A stretch of 64,000 bases of DNA from Meishania sp964351985 (GCA_964351985.1 CAYGPR010000011.1:30245-94244); one strand, 5' to 3'; shown: positions 52,963 through 62,083, counted from the stretch's first letter. The notes: a model not told the origin generated them from the letters alone. A program made the numbers and translations.

Positions 52963-53421
52963 ATGAGCTGGAAAAACCTTTTTGACCAAAACGAATCACA
53001 AGAAACTATTGAACGTATCAAAGCGCTGACTCCTGAAACCCAACCGCAATGGGGGAAAATGAGCGTTGACCAAATGTTGGCCCATTGCAATGTGGCCTAT
53101 GAATTGGTCTATACCGACAAACACCCCAAACCCAAGGGATTTCAAAAATTTATGATCAAACTTTTTGCGAAAAATATCGTGGTGGGCCCTAAGCCCTATA
53201 AAAAGAATAGCCGCACGGCCCCTGTTTTTGTCATTAGCGACAAACGGGATTTTGAAAAGGTAAAAAGCCGATTAATCGAGCATCTGCAAAAAACCCAGCA
53301 GTTGGGCGCATCACACTTCGATGGAAAAGCAAACCATGCTTTCGGACCCTTATCGACGAAAGAATGGAACACGATGTTCTCAAAGCACCTCGACCATCAT
53401 CTACAGCAATTTGGGGTGTAA
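52963..53421 (+). CDS. DUF1569 (DinB-like) protein
   Basis: This is the second DUF1569 member in the window, 152 residues. KMSVDQMLAHCNVAYELVYT carries the first metal-type His, and HLDHHLQQFGV ends the protein with the family's histidine pair. Compared with the copy at 13376 it has a longer middle helix. It begins 42 bases after the SMP-30-like gene, and a single base separates its stop from the convergent DUF5916 stop. Function not known. Confidence 0.8.
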   Translation: MSWKNLFDQNESQETIERIKALTPETQPQWGKMSVDQMLAHCNVAYELVYTDKHPKPKGFQKFMIKLFAKNIVVGPKPYKKNSRTAPVFVISDKRDFEKVKSRLIEHLQKTQQLGASHFDGKANHAFGPLSTKEWNTMFSKHLDHHLQQFGV

Positions 53422-53422
53422 T

Positions 53423-55633
53423 TTACCGCACCAAATCGAACATTCTCGTGTACTTGATAATGAAGCTATTGTTCAGCGGGCTTCCATCGAAGTAATTGTA
53501 ATTCCAGACTATAAAAAGTCCGGTATTTGCCTGTTGCAACCATCCAAAACGAACATTGGCGGCCCATAGTTTATCGCTTGTGTTGTGTTGAACCAGCCCC
53601 TGTAAATAAATATTGGGCTTAAAAGCGTAGGACAATCGACTGCTTACGATATTGGCCGTAAAGTTACCCGCGGGAAGTTGAAAATTGTTGTATTGTAACG
53701 TTACGTCAGTATTGAATTTATCGCCAATACGAAGGCTTCCAGTAATAGTTTCTTGATATCGCGTACCGCCGAAAGAACCCCCGATGACCGACCGAAGATT
53801 GACCGATAATGGATTGCTCTTATTGGTGAAAAATATTATTTGAGATTCCGTATGACGATAGGTTCCGGGTTGTATCACGACGTTCTTTCCCCTTGAAATA
53901 TCAAAAGGAAACACCACACCCTCAGTAGTGAAATTGACTCCGGTATGCAGTTCGGTACCATTTTTCCATTCCCAGTGATTATCCGTATGAAGGAAACCGG
54001 TTTCCAGAAATCCGTCGAAATTCCAGTACCCGCGATATGAAATATGGGGGCGATACTCCAAGATTTTGGCATCGGGGTTTTTAGGCCGCAAATGGTAAAG
54101 TACCAACCCCTCAGGTTTTCTAAAAGCGGACCGTAGCAAAAAACCCACTTCAGGATTGAACCCCTGCCCTACTTCGGTATAGGCCGCCCGTAGCTCCCAA
54201 TTGTTCCAATTATAATCCGTTTGAAATTTGAACGAATGGGCATTAAGCGTATCGTTCTGGTCGAACGTTTTTGAAAAAAAGCCCGACATACGCGCTTTTC
54301 TTCCCAAACCAAGTTTTCCATCGAGCGCAAGGGTACGGTTGAAATTATCGGACTGCAATCCTTCCTTATTGATAAAAACCGCGCCTAGAGCCGTTCTGCC
54401 TTTGAACTCATGGTTGACACGTGCTACGGTAAAATTATTTTCTTCGATGCCCTTATCTTGTACATCTTCTGTCCACATACTCAAGAGTCCTACATTGGTG
54501 CGATTCAATTTTCCTGAAAGACGGGCGCCTCCGACTATGGGTACAATATTTCCATTATCCCCAATTCCGATGCGACGACTGAAAAACAGATCCACCTCAC
54601 CCGGGCTTCCCACACTGAACAGTCCGGCATTCTCCAAAAAGAAGGGTCTTTTCTCAGGAAAAAAAAGATTGAAACGATCTAGGTTCACTTGCTGGTCATC
54701 GACCTCTACTTGGGCAAAATCGGTATTGTAGGTAAGGTCAAGGGTCAAACTTGGCGTAACGCTGAACTTGACATCGCCCCCAACTTCGCCATCGAATTTA
54801 TTCTTTGGGTCGGCCACGGCATAATCCTTGTCCATCCGACCGAGCACATACGGAATCACTTTCAGGTTTCCGGGGCTGGGCAAATCAAGACCTGTCAGGG
54901 TGCCTGCCAAAGAAAGCCTTTTAAGGTCGAGCCCTACGGGCATGGGTGCCCAATAGACAATCTCATTGCTTTTTCTGATATTCCTTCGAAAATTGATACC
55001 CCAATCCTTGCCGGCTTGAAAACGCAATGTACGAACCGGGATGGCAAACTCGGCGCTCCAACCAAAATCACCAACTTGTGTCCGAACCTCGAACGAGGCG
55101 TCCCAGTTTAGGTTGAACCCTCCTATGGTTCCCCCTTGTTGGCGATTAGCATTGAAATTGCCCTGCCCCTCATTGTCAACTTGGGCGTCATACTCTACCG
55201 CCAACGAATTCGTTCCGAAAATGAAACCGTTCTGGCCATCTTTATAGGTATCCAAGATAAAAAGGAAAGCATCGGTATTGTCCAAATCGGCATCACGACG
55301 TGCATCGGATACGACCAGTGCATCCGGTCGAGAGTCGTAACAGACCACGGAGAGGTAGAAAGTTTCCTTGGTATATGCGATGCGTATTTCGGTCTTCTCA
55401 CTGGCCGGGCGACCAAAATTCGGCTGGGCCTGCACTAAATTACCAAAAGGTTCAATGGCCTGCCAAACACCATCGTTCAGCACTTCTCCATCGATTACGG
55501 GAGTCGATTCAAGTGCGACCGCATTAGCCGTCGGGCGTTCATTCGTTGTTGCGGATGAGACAACTTGGGATACAGAAATAATGGGAAAGAACATTAAGCT
55601 GATAAAAAGCCCTAGTTTTTTATAGTGTTGCAT
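53423..55633 (-). CDS. CBM9-like and DUF5916 outer-membrane beta-barrel protein
   Basis: This 736-residue exported protein starts best at the ATG at 55633 (MQHYKKLGLF, then a hydrophobic signal ending VSQVVSS). The N-terminal carbohydrate-binding domain (about 40-225, CBM9-like) includes PVIDGEVLNDGVWQAIEPFGN. The following DUF5916 region (about 230-736) has alternating beta strands and aromatic-ended strands and finishes with MFDLVR, consistent with an outer-membrane barrel. Proteins of this type are frequent in marine Bacteroidota. No TonB box or plug is visible, so the transport mode is not known. Confidence 0.82.
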   Translation of the reverse strand: MQHYKKLGLFISLMFFPIISVSQVVSSATTNERPTANAVALESTPVIDGEVLNDGVWQAIEPFGNLVQAQPNFGRPASEKTEIRIAYTKETFYLSVVCYDSRPDALVVSDARRDADLDNTDAFLFILDTYKDGQNGFIFGTNSLAVEYDAQVDNEGQGNFNANRQQGGTIGGFNLNWDASFEVRTQVGDFGWSAEFAIPVRTLRFQAGKDWGINFRRNIRKSNEIVYWAPMPVGLDLKRLSLAGTLTGLDLPSPGNLKVIPYVLGRMDKDYAVADPKNKFDGEVGGDVKFSVTPSLTLDLTYNTDFAQVEVDDQQVNLDRFNLFFPEKRPFFLENAGLFSVGSPGEVDLFFSRRIGIGDNGNIVPIVGGARLSGKLNRTNVGLLSMWTEDVQDKGIEENNFTVARVNHEFKGRTALGAVFINKEGLQSDNFNRTLALDGKLGLGRKARMSGFFSKTFDQNDTLNAHSFKFQTDYNWNNWELRAAYTEVGQGFNPEVGFLLRSAFRKPEGLVLYHLRPKNPDAKILEYRPHISYRGYWNFDGFLETGFLHTDNHWEWKNGTELHTGVNFTTEGVVFPFDISRGKNVVIQPGTYRHTESQIIFFTNKSNPLSVNLRSVIGGSFGGTRYQETITGSLRIGDKFNTDVTLQYNNFQLPAGNFTANIVSSRLSYAFKPNIYLQGLVQHNTSDKLWAANVRFGWLQQANTGLFIVWNYNYFDGSPLNNSFIIKYTRMFDLVR

Positions 55634-55700
55634 TGACGGTGGTCGGTTTATAGGAAATTTCAGGATTAAATGTACCATATTTTTTGAAACCTGTTTTTGT

Positions 55701-55727
55701 AAAAAAAGCGACCCAAGGGGTCGCTTT
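55701..55727 (-). terminator. Rho-independent terminator of the DUF2853 gene
   Basis: On the minus strand AAAGCGACC / GGTCGCTTT (55719-55727, 55705-55713) forms a stem followed by a run of T, 37 bases after the stop. Confidence 0.8.
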
Positions 55728-55763
55728 ATGTTTTTGCAAATCATTTTAAAAAATATAGATCGA

Positions 55764-56096
55764 CTATTTTAATTCTTGCTGTACCAAATAATAAAAGGCG
55801 GGTCTGCTCTTCATTCTGATCCCCGACATTTTGCCAGCTACCGAATTGATGGCACCCATAGCTTTGTCCTTATCGGTTACACCTAACTTCTTTTCAACGA
55901 AATTTCTTCTTACAGTTTCTAATTCAGACTCATCTGTACCCGATACCAAGGTGGCATCCTTATTATCTACCATAGACTTTAGGCTATTTACATAACCATC
56001 TAACTTGTCATGGTCTATATTCGAAACTCCACATTCGTTCAATTGGCTTACCGCAGTTGATTTCAATGCTGCTAATTTGTCTGCTAAATCACTCAT
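55764..56096 (-). CDS. DUF2853 family small protein
   Basis: This 110-residue alpha-helical protein matches DUF2853 over its full length: a first helix with LADKLAALKSTAVSQLNECG, a turn with DHDKLDGYVNSLKSMVDNKD, the ETVRRNFVEKKLGVTDKDKAM region and an end with MSGIRMKSRPAFYYLVQQ. The family has a solved fold but no known role. It is a single gene with its own terminator, and a 23-bp inverted repeat lies 52 bases before its start (56148-56214). Confidence 0.9.
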   Translation of the reverse strand: MSDLADKLAALKSTAVSQLNECGVSNIDHDKLDGYVNSLKSMVDNKDATLVSGTDESELETVRRNFVEKKLGVTDKDKAMGAINSVAGKMSGIRMKSRPAFYYLVQQELK

Positions 56097-56147
56097 AATT
56101 ACTGTCTTTAAATAGGGTTAATAGTTCATTGTTGTAATAGTACCGTA

Positions 56148-56214
56148 AGAGACTGTTTTGAAATGTGTGATTAGAATTTTTTTATGTCCCTTCACACATT
56201 TCAAAACAGTCTCT
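56148..56214. repeat. 23-bp perfect inverted repeat (stem-loop or mini-element)
   Basis: Arms 56148-56170 and 56192-56214 are perfect reverse complements over 23 bases with a 21-base T-rich loop. It lies in the divergent gap between the DUF2853 and aquaglyceroporin genes, where a terminator is not expected. Confidence 0.75.
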
Positions 56215-56365
56215 AAGTTAAAAAAAACTTTAACAGGAAAGAAAAATCAAACAAATTTTATTTTCCAAGACCACATGTCGATCTATTGCAATTGAAATAT
56301 TCTGTGCTGGGATTCAAACTATCAGCGCAATTAATTATATTACGGCAAATAAACGACCGATCATT

Positions 56366-57091
56366 ATGACAGAATATTTATTTGAATTCATAGGAACCGC
56401 CATGCTGCTTCTTTTGGGAAACGGTATCGTCGCAAATGCAATACTCAAAGGAACGAAAGGATCTGACTCCGGATGGGTAGGAATATCCCTCGCTTGGGGA
56501 ATCGCCGTTTTTACAGGTGTTTTCATTTCCGCTGACGTCAGTGGGGCACACCTCAATCCGGCGGTAACGATAGGCCTTGCTACTGCTGGAAAGTTTTCAT
56601 GGGCCATGGTACCCGGCTACATGATGGCACAGACCCTTGGCGCCATGTTAGGAACTACCTTGGTGTGGCTGACCTATAAAAAACAATATGATGCTACGGA
56701 AGACCAAAGCGTCTTATTGGCGACTTTTGCGACGGGGCCGGCGATACGAAGTCCGCTATGGAATTTCGTTACCGAGGTCATCGGCACATTCGCGTTGGTC
56801 TTCGGGGTCATGTACATCGCCGGTGGAACCTTGGGCGACGAACCCGTAAAACTCGGGTCTTTGGATGCCTTGCCCGTGGCACTTTTGGTCATTGGTATCG
56901 GGCTCAGCTTGGGCGGCCCGACGGGTTATGCCATCAATCCCGCACGTGATCTGGGGCCACGGATCATGCACGCCCTTTTGCCTTTAAAGGGAAAAGGCGG
57001 TAGCGATTGGGGGTATGCCCTGATCCCGATTCTTGGTCCGCTTACCGGAGGGGTCTTGGCGGCCTTGGCATTTCTCGCTATCGGAATTTAA
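56366..57091 (+). CDS. glpF: MIP family aquaglyceroporin
   Basis: This 241-residue channel has six helices plus two half-helices. The first NPA is at 64-66 (GAHLNPAVT) and the second in GYAINPARDLGPR; the Asp after NPAR is the usual mark of glycerol-conducting members. It would allow glycerol or other small neutral solutes to cross the inner membrane. The ORF starts with ATG at 56366 after AT-rich DNA. The esterase gene begins 29 bases after its stop and may be read from the same transcript. Confidence 0.92.
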   Translation: MTEYLFEFIGTAMLLLLGNGIVANAILKGTKGSDSGWVGISLAWGIAVFTGVFISADVSGAHLNPAVTIGLATAGKFSWAMVPGYMMAQTLGAMLGTTLVWLTYKKQYDATEDQSVLLATFATGPAIRSPLWNFVTEVIGTFALVFGVMYIAGGTLGDEPVKLGSLDALPVALLVIGIGLSLGGPTGYAINPARDLGPRIMHALLPLKGKGGSDWGYALIPILGPLTGGVLAALAFLAIGI

Positions 57092-57119
57092 AAAACAACC
57101 TCGTAAACATACTTTGAAA

Positions 57120-58001
57120 ATGAAAAAATTAATCGCAATACTACTTTGTTCGGGAATGGTGCAATGGGCCGTCTCCCAAGAAATAATTAAACTTCAACAT
57201 GAAACTTCTTCCGATGTTACTTGGGAAGGTGGAGAGAAAGATTACTTCTCCGATATTTGGCAGAACCAGGTCGTTACCAATGTCTCTGAGCCGACCATGG
57301 AGGTTTTTAGGCCTGAAAATCCGAACGGGACTTCGGTAATCGTAGCGCCCGGTGGCGGTCTATATGCCCTAAGCATAAAAAGTGAAGGTACCGATGTGGC
57401 CCAATGGTTAAATGAAAAAGGAATCACCGCCTTCGTTTTAAAATATCGTCTGGTGCCCACGGGTGAAGATGGGGTCAAGGAAATTTCCGAAGAGGGTGCC
57501 AACAATCCCGCGCGTATCGGGGAACGTGTGGCTCCTGTCTTGCCACTATCCGTAGCCGACGGCCTTACCGCAATTTCACATGTTCGAAAAAATGCCAAGG
57601 AATTTGGGGTCGACCCAAGTAAAATAGGTTTTATGGGATTTTCAGCAGGTGGGGCGGTAACCATGGGCGTTACTTTTAATTATTCCGAAGAAAATAGACC
57701 TGATTTTATCGTTCCCGTTTACCCTTGGATGGCTGTCGTCGGACCCTATGAAGTGCCCGAAAATGCCCCCCCTATGTTGGTTATCTGTGCTTCGGACGAC
57801 CCTTTGCAATTGGCGGCACCCAGCGCGGACCTATACTCGGCATGGCTGAAGGATGGCAAAAAAGTAGGGTTGCACATGTATTCAAAAGGTGGTCATGGCT
57901 TCGGCATGAAGGCACAAGGGTTGCCTTCTGACGACTGGATCCAACGATTTCATGATTGGGCCGTGGCCGAGGGAATTACCGAACCCGTGATGAAACAATA
58001 A
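57120..58001 (+). CDS. Secreted alpha/beta hydrolase (acetyl-esterase-like)
   Basis: The 293-residue protein begins with a signal peptide (MKKLIAILLCSGMVQWAVSQ); the open frame upstream of the ATG at 57120 overlaps the channel gene and is not needed. The oxyanion strand VIVAPGGGLYAL, the nucleophile elbow GFSAGGAVTMG and the final His in SKGGHGFGM are as in BD-FAE-like esterases, which remove acetyl or other acyl groups from polysaccharides. It is located beside an SGNH esterase and a GH20 hexosaminidase, which supports a role in sugar-polymer use. Confidence 0.85.
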   Translation: MKKLIAILLCSGMVQWAVSQEIIKLQHETSSDVTWEGGEKDYFSDIWQNQVVTNVSEPTMEVFRPENPNGTSVIVAPGGGLYALSIKSEGTDVAQWLNEKGITAFVLKYRLVPTGEDGVKEISEEGANNPARIGERVAPVLPLSVADGLTAISHVRKNAKEFGVDPSKIGFMGFSAGGAVTMGVTFNYSEENRPDFIVPVYPWMAVVGPYEVPENAPPMLVICASDDPLQLAAPSADLYSAWLKDGKKVGLHMYSKGGHGFGMKAQGLPSDDWIQRFHDWAVAEGITEPVMKQ

Positions 58002-58060
58002 GTACTGTTTTATTGTCCGATGAAATAGATATAGTAACCCATACGGCAAATCTGAAATAA

Positions 58061-58091
58061 TTGAACTTTTGTCAAATTAAAAGTATCTTTC
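58061..58091 (+). promoter_or_regulatory. Candidate promoter of the SGNH hydrolase gene
   Basis: TTG (58061-58063) and TATCTTTC (58084-58091, seven of eight matches to TAnnTTTG) have a 20-base spacer and lie 16 bases before the start codon. Confidence 0.4.
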
Positions 58092-58107
58092 GGCCTTATA
58101 ACAAGGT

Positions 58108-58752
58108 ATGCGATACATCGTAGTTTTATTTCTATTTTCGGCATTAACGGGCTACGGGCAAGACCCGATTCGTTTTGCCGCTGAAATCGAGGACATTCAA
58201 AAAAAATACGACTCCCTCTGGGATGCCGCTAAGGAGACCGTTGTTTTCACAGGTAGTTCGAGTGTTCGAATATGGAGCGATCTTGAAGAGCGTTTCCCAA
58301 ACCATCATATCGTAAATTCTGGTTTCGGAGGCTCTCAGGCCAGTGATCTGCTTGCCTATTCCAATGAACTTATCCTCCAGTTTAAGCCCAAAAAGGTTTT
58401 TATATATGAAGGGGACAACGATATCGCATCCGATAGAAAACCAAAAGAAATCATAGCTACCACCCAAGAAATCATCTCGCAAATTAGGGGTACCGACCCC
58501 AATACTAAAATTGTTCTCATTGCCGCCAAACCCAGCATCGCCCGCTGGAACCTCAAACGCCGTTACAAAAAACTAAACCGGAAGTTCCGTCGTATGAGTC
58601 AAAAAGATGTCTTGATCGACTATGCCGATGTATGGAAGCCTATGTTGGAAAAAAGAAAAGTAAAACAAGATATTTTTCTAGAAGACGGGCTACACATGAA
58701 CAGCAAGGGCTACGACCTATGGTACGAGGTGATTAAGAATTATATGGATTGA
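58108..58752 (+). CDS. Secreted SGNH/GDSL-type hydrolase
   Basis: This 214-residue protein has a signal peptide (ending TGYGQ, about residue 18). The blocks read FTGSSSVRIW (nucleophile Ser), NSGFGGSQASDLL (Gly), IYEGDNDIASDRKP (Asn) and DGLHMNSKGYDLW (Asp and His). The family hydrolyses esters, often acetyl groups on sugars or lipids. It is followed after 64 bases by the GH20 gene in the same direction. Two other esterases in the window are the TesA-like protein at 22672 and the alpha/beta hydrolase upstream. Confidence 0.87.
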   Translation: MRYIVVLFLFSALTGYGQDPIRFAAEIEDIQKKYDSLWDAAKETVVFTGSSSVRIWSDLEERFPNHHIVNSGFGGSQASDLLAYSNELILQFKPKKVFIYEGDNDIASDRKPKEIIATTQEIISQIRGTDPNTKIVLIAAKPSIARWNLKRRYKKLNRKFRRMSQKDVLIDYADVWKPMLEKRKVKQDIFLEDGLHMNSKGYDLWYEVIKNYMD

Positions 58753-58816
58753 TGTTGGGTGACGGGTGAATTTAAAATGGTAACTTTTTACTAACTACTT
58801 TTTACTAAAATAAATT

Positions 58817-60433
58817 ATGAAATCAACGCTTACGAAAACAGTTTTAGCCCTAACTATTATAGTAACACTAGTCGCCTGTGGCGAGGAGAAAAAGAAACGG
58901 GTCTTGAACTTTCCCGAAACGGATTTGGCCGCTGAAAACCTGGTTCCGAAACCGTTAAAAATAATTCCCACTAATGGCGGATTTGCCCTAGATCAATTCA
59001 CGGCCATCTACACATCTGAAAATGCTTCCGGTTTTGAGGAAGTGGGTAAATTCTTGGCCAAGAAAGTAAAAGAACAGACCGATTTGGATGTACAGGTAAA
59101 TGTACCCGAAATCCCCGGAAGGGAAGGTGTCATTTACATCAACCGATCCGACAGTCTTGAATTGAATGCTCCCGAAGCCTATCAACTTTATGTCACGGCA
59201 GATTCGGTCATTTTGAATTCAAACACGGCCGAAGGTGCGTTTCGCGGTGTACAGACCCTACGGCAACTCATCCCCGAAACGAGCAACGATACGTTGGCCG
59301 ATTATCCTGTATGGACAATACCTACGGGAAAAATAACCGATAACCCCGGTTTTGAATATCGCGGTAGTATGCTCGATGTCGCCCGGCATTTTTTCAGTGT
59401 TGAAGATGTCAAGAAATATATCGACCTGCTGGCCTACTATAAATACAATGTGTTGCACCTGCATTTATCGGATGACCAAGGGTGGCGTATCGAAATCAAA
59501 TCGTGGCCCAAATTGACGGAGGTCGGTGGCAGCACCGAGGTCGGCGGTGAAGCGGGCGGCTTTTTTACCCAAGAGGATTATAAAGAAATCGTGGATTATG
59601 CGGCAGAACATTATATGACCGTGGTACCCGAAATCGACATGCCCGGGCATACGAACGCCGCCTCGGTCTCCTATCCTATTCTGAACGGAAACGGCAAGAC
59701 CCCAAAACTGTACGAAGGCACCCATGTCGGTTTTAGCACCTTCGATACCCGAAAAGATACGGTCTATGCCTTTATCGACGATGTGGTGCGTGAAATCTCG
59801 GCCATCACCCCCGGACCTTATTTTCATATCGGGGGCGACGAAAGCCACGTGACCAAAAAGAACGATTATATCTATTTTGTGGAGCGGGTCGAAAAAATAG
59901 TTCAGAAACATGGCAAGCGCATGATCGGGTGGGACGAAATCGCCCAAGCCGATTTGGATTCCACATCGATCGCCCAATTTTGGTCGAGTAAGGAAAATGC
60001 CGACAAGGCCGCGAAAAAAGGAATGAAGGTCATTATGTCGCCCGCAAAGAAGACCTATCTCGATATGCAGTACGATACGCTTTCAAAACATGGCCTGCAT
60101 TGGGCGGCCTATATACCCGTAGATTCGGCCTATGTCTGGAACCCGGAGGAATATGAGGGCGTGCCCTTAAATAACATCTTGGGAATTGAAGCACCCTTAT
60201 GGTCAGAAACCATTAGCGATATCGGAGAACTGGAGTATCTGGCCTTCCCGAGGGCGATCGGCCATGCCGAATTGGGGTGGACGACCCGGGAAAACCGCGA
60301 TTGGGAAAACTATAAGGTGCGTTTGGCAAATCAGGCTCCCTTTTTAGATCGGATGAATGTAAAGTACTATCCTTCGCCGTTAATCGATTGGAAGAAGAGT
60401 AAGTATACCTATGAAGAGATTGAGAAGGATTAA
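58817..60433 (+). CDS. GH20 beta-N-acetylhexosaminidase lipoprotein
   Basis: This enzyme removes terminal GlcNAc or GalNAc from chitin oligomers and glycans by substrate-assisted catalysis. At 538 residues it has a lipobox (TLVACGE, Cys21), a GH20b N-terminal domain (about 40-160) and the catalytic barrel from about 170. The catalytic pair is in HIGGDESH (His337, Asp341, Glu342). Substrate-binding motifs are YRGSMLDVARHFFSV, HLHLSDDQGWRIEIK and the FWSSKENA segment. It has a conventional start before the lipoprotein signal and lies downstream of the esterases. It probably acts on the cell surface. Confidence 0.95.
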   Translation: MKSTLTKTVLALTIIVTLVACGEEKKKRVLNFPETDLAAENLVPKPLKIIPTNGGFALDQFTAIYTSENASGFEEVGKFLAKKVKEQTDLDVQVNVPEIPGREGVIYINRSDSLELNAPEAYQLYVTADSVILNSNTAEGAFRGVQTLRQLIPETSNDTLADYPVWTIPTGKITDNPGFEYRGSMLDVARHFFSVEDVKKYIDLLAYYKYNVLHLHLSDDQGWRIEIKSWPKLTEVGGSTEVGGEAGGFFTQEDYKEIVDYAAEHYMTVVPEIDMPGHTNAASVSYPILNGNGKTPKLYEGTHVGFSTFDTRKDTVYAFIDDVVREISAITPGPYFHIGGDESHVTKKNDYIYFVERVEKIVQKHGKRMIGWDEIAQADLDSTSIAQFWSSKENADKAAKKGMKVIMSPAKKTYLDMQYDTLSKHGLHWAAYIPVDSAYVWNPEEYEGVPLNNILGIEAPLWSETISDIGELEYLAFPRAIGHAELGWTTRENRDWENYKVRLANQAPFLDRMNVKYYPSPLIDWKKSKYTYEEIEKD

Positions 60434-60445
60434 ATATGGGCGCCA

Positions 60446-60868
60446 TCAGTGCTTTTCCATGTAAGGTTGCCAAGTAACCAACAGGTATTTTTCTTTTGCC
60501 TTCGATTGTGTTTTTGGTAAAGTTTCCGTCCGTTTTAGAAAACCGTATTCGTAAACAAACAAATACACATCTCCCTTTTGGTTTTTCCAATAATGGGTAA
60601 AAAAGTTGGGATCGAAACCTTCTTTGAACAATTCGTTACTTCGAATGGTAGTAAAACCCGATTTGTTATAGCGCTTTAAGATTTTTCTGTTGATTTTCAA
60701 TTGCCGGTCCAATTTTAAAAAAAAGCCTTCATTTTCTTGACGCTTCTCGTATTGATCAATCGACTTACACTTGGGCGAACAAAATATCTTATCTGAGCGT
60801 CCTTTTACCCTCGAAGTACAAATGGGGCATTTTTTTATATTGAAATGATTTAAAAGTATATTATACAC
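60446..60868 (-). CDS. Zinc-ribbon protein divergent from the integrase
   Basis: This 140-residue protein starts with GTG at 60868. Near the N-terminus it has a treble-clef/zinc-ribbon motif: CPICTSRVKGRSDKIFCSPKC (C-x2-C, then C-x3-C). A basic helix (DRQLKINRKILKRYNKSG) and a beta-rich tail (YLFVYEYGFLKRTE; YLLVTWQPYM) follow. It reads like a small DNA- or RNA-binding protein. The gene is divergent from the tyrosine recombinase with a 43-base gap that contains a palindrome, so the two may be coregulated. I do not recognise a named family. Confidence 0.65.
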   Translation of the reverse strand: MYNILLNHFNIKKCPICTSRVKGRSDKIFCSPKCKSIDQYEKRQENEGFFLKLDRQLKINRKILKRYNKSGFTTIRSNELFKEGFDPNFFTHYWKNQKGDVYLFVYEYGFLKRTETLPKTQSKAKEKYLLVTWQPYMEKH

Positions 60869-60878
60869 ATAATATACT
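60855..60878. promoter_or_regulatory. Palindrome between zinc-ribbon gene and integrase gene
   Basis: Arms AGTATATTA (60855-60863) and TAATATACT (60870-60878) are perfect reverse complements with a 6-base spacer. They overlap the start of the zinc-ribbon gene and precede the recombinase start by 33 bases; a candidate operator. Confidence 0.5.
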
Positions 60879-60911
60879 CTTTATTTTCTTGTTTCCAGTT
60901 ACAATTGTATA

Positions 60912-62039
60912 ATGTATTCCGTAAAATCCATCACTTTATACCATCTCATGATCAATAATCAGAAGATGATCGGAATCAAATTCTATCCCGATCGGCTGAT
61001 TCAGTCATTGATCAAAGGTTTGCCAGGCCCGAAATGGAGCAAGACCTATAATATGGCCTATATACCGCATAACAAGCGCAATATGGGTATCATATTCATC
61101 ACGTTCAGGGGCCATGTATGGATCAACTATAATCGATTCTTGAGCAATAGGCCCATCAATGCCTCCAACGAAAACTTCGATATAGCATGGTTCAGAAAGC
61201 GCAAGCCCATTGTCGGTTACAAAACCTGCCCCGAAGCTTATCTTTTAAAGCTTGAGCTAAAGCGTTACGCGAACAGTACCGTAAAAACCTATGTTACTTT
61301 TTTTGAACTTTTCATCAATCACCACACCAATAGGCAACTGAGCGAACTGGACGAGACCGATATTCGTGCGTTTCTTCAAGGCCTCATACAGCAAAACCGG
61401 TCCAATTCATACGTAAACCAGGCCATCAATGCGATAAAATTCTATTACGAGGCCGTTTTAGGAATGCCCAATCGTTTCTATGAGATAGAACGACCACGGA
61501 AACAATCTAAATTACCGACGGTCATTTCGAAAGATGAAGTGCTCTCAATCATCGAAAACACCAACAATATAAAACATAGATGTGTCATAGAATTGTTATA
61601 CGGGTCAGGTTTGCGCCGTAGTGAGCTATTAAACCTAAAACTTAGTGACGTAGACAGCAAACGAATGTTAATTCGTGTCAAGGATTCAAAGGGAAATAAG
61701 GACAGGCAAACATTATTGTCGAAAACCGCCCTCACCGACCTAAGGGCCTATTATAAGGCGTATCGCCCCCAAACTTACCTTTTCGAAGGCAAAAGGGGAA
61801 CTAAGTACAGTGCCCAGAGCGTTTTAAAAATAGTGACCACCGCAGCAGAAAAAGCAAAAATTCGTGTAAGGGTAACACCCCATATACTGCGTCATAGCTT
61901 TGCAACGCATTTGCTGGAATCAGGTACCGATTTAAGACAAATTCAAGTACTTTTAGGCCACAGTTCTACCAAAACAACGGAAATTTACACCCATGTGGCT
62001 ATAAATACTTTTTCAAGTATTAAAAATCCACTAGATTAG
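60912..62039 (+). CDS. Tyrosine recombinase, integron-integrase-like
   Basis: This 375-residue site-specific recombinase has an extra N-terminal domain (about 1-95, with KWSKTYNMAYIPHNKRNMG), a SAM-like core-binding domain (about 100-185) and a catalytic domain (200-375). The catalytic set is complete: Arg235 (GSGLRRSEL), Lys263 (GNKDR), His324 and Arg327 (HILRHSFATHLLESG), His350 (LLGHSS) and Tyr359 (EIYTHV). The C-terminal end KNPLD recalls integron integrases. It lacks the extra segment that IntI proteins carry between the second and third conserved blocks: 61 residues separate Lys263 and His324, as compared with about 106 in IntI1 from memory. A codirectional array of cassette-like units follows the stop codon. 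Confidence 0.88.
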   Translation: MYSVKSITLYHLMINNQKMIGIKFYPDRLIQSLIKGLPGPKWSKTYNMAYIPHNKRNMGIIFITFRGHVWINYNRFLSNRPINASNENFDIAWFRKRKPIVGYKTCPEAYLLKLELKRYANSTVKTYVTFFELFINHHTNRQLSELDETDIRAFLQGLIQQNRSNSYVNQAINAIKFYYEAVLGMPNRFYEIERPRKQSKLPTVISKDEVLSIIENTNNIKHRCVIELLYGSGLRRSELLNLKLSDVDSKRMLIRVKDSKGNKDRQTLLSKTALTDLRAYYKAYRPQTYLFEGKRGTKYSAQSVLKIVTTAAEKAKIRVRVTPHILRHSFATHLLESGTDLRQIQVLLGHSSTKTTEIYTHVAINTFSSIKNPLD

Positions 62040-62052
62040 TGTTCATATAATA

Positions 62053-62080
62053 AGAATAAACGCACTAGTGTGTTTATTCT
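62053..62080. repeat. 28-bp palindrome after the recombinase gene
   Basis: AGAATAAAC, then CACTAGTG in the centre, then GTTTATTCT form a near-perfect palindrome (one mismatched pair). It starts 13 bases after the recombinase stop and ends 3 bases before the first cassette boundary. It may be a terminator of the recombinase gene or part of the primary recombination site. Confidence 0.55.
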
Positions 62081-62083
62081 ATT

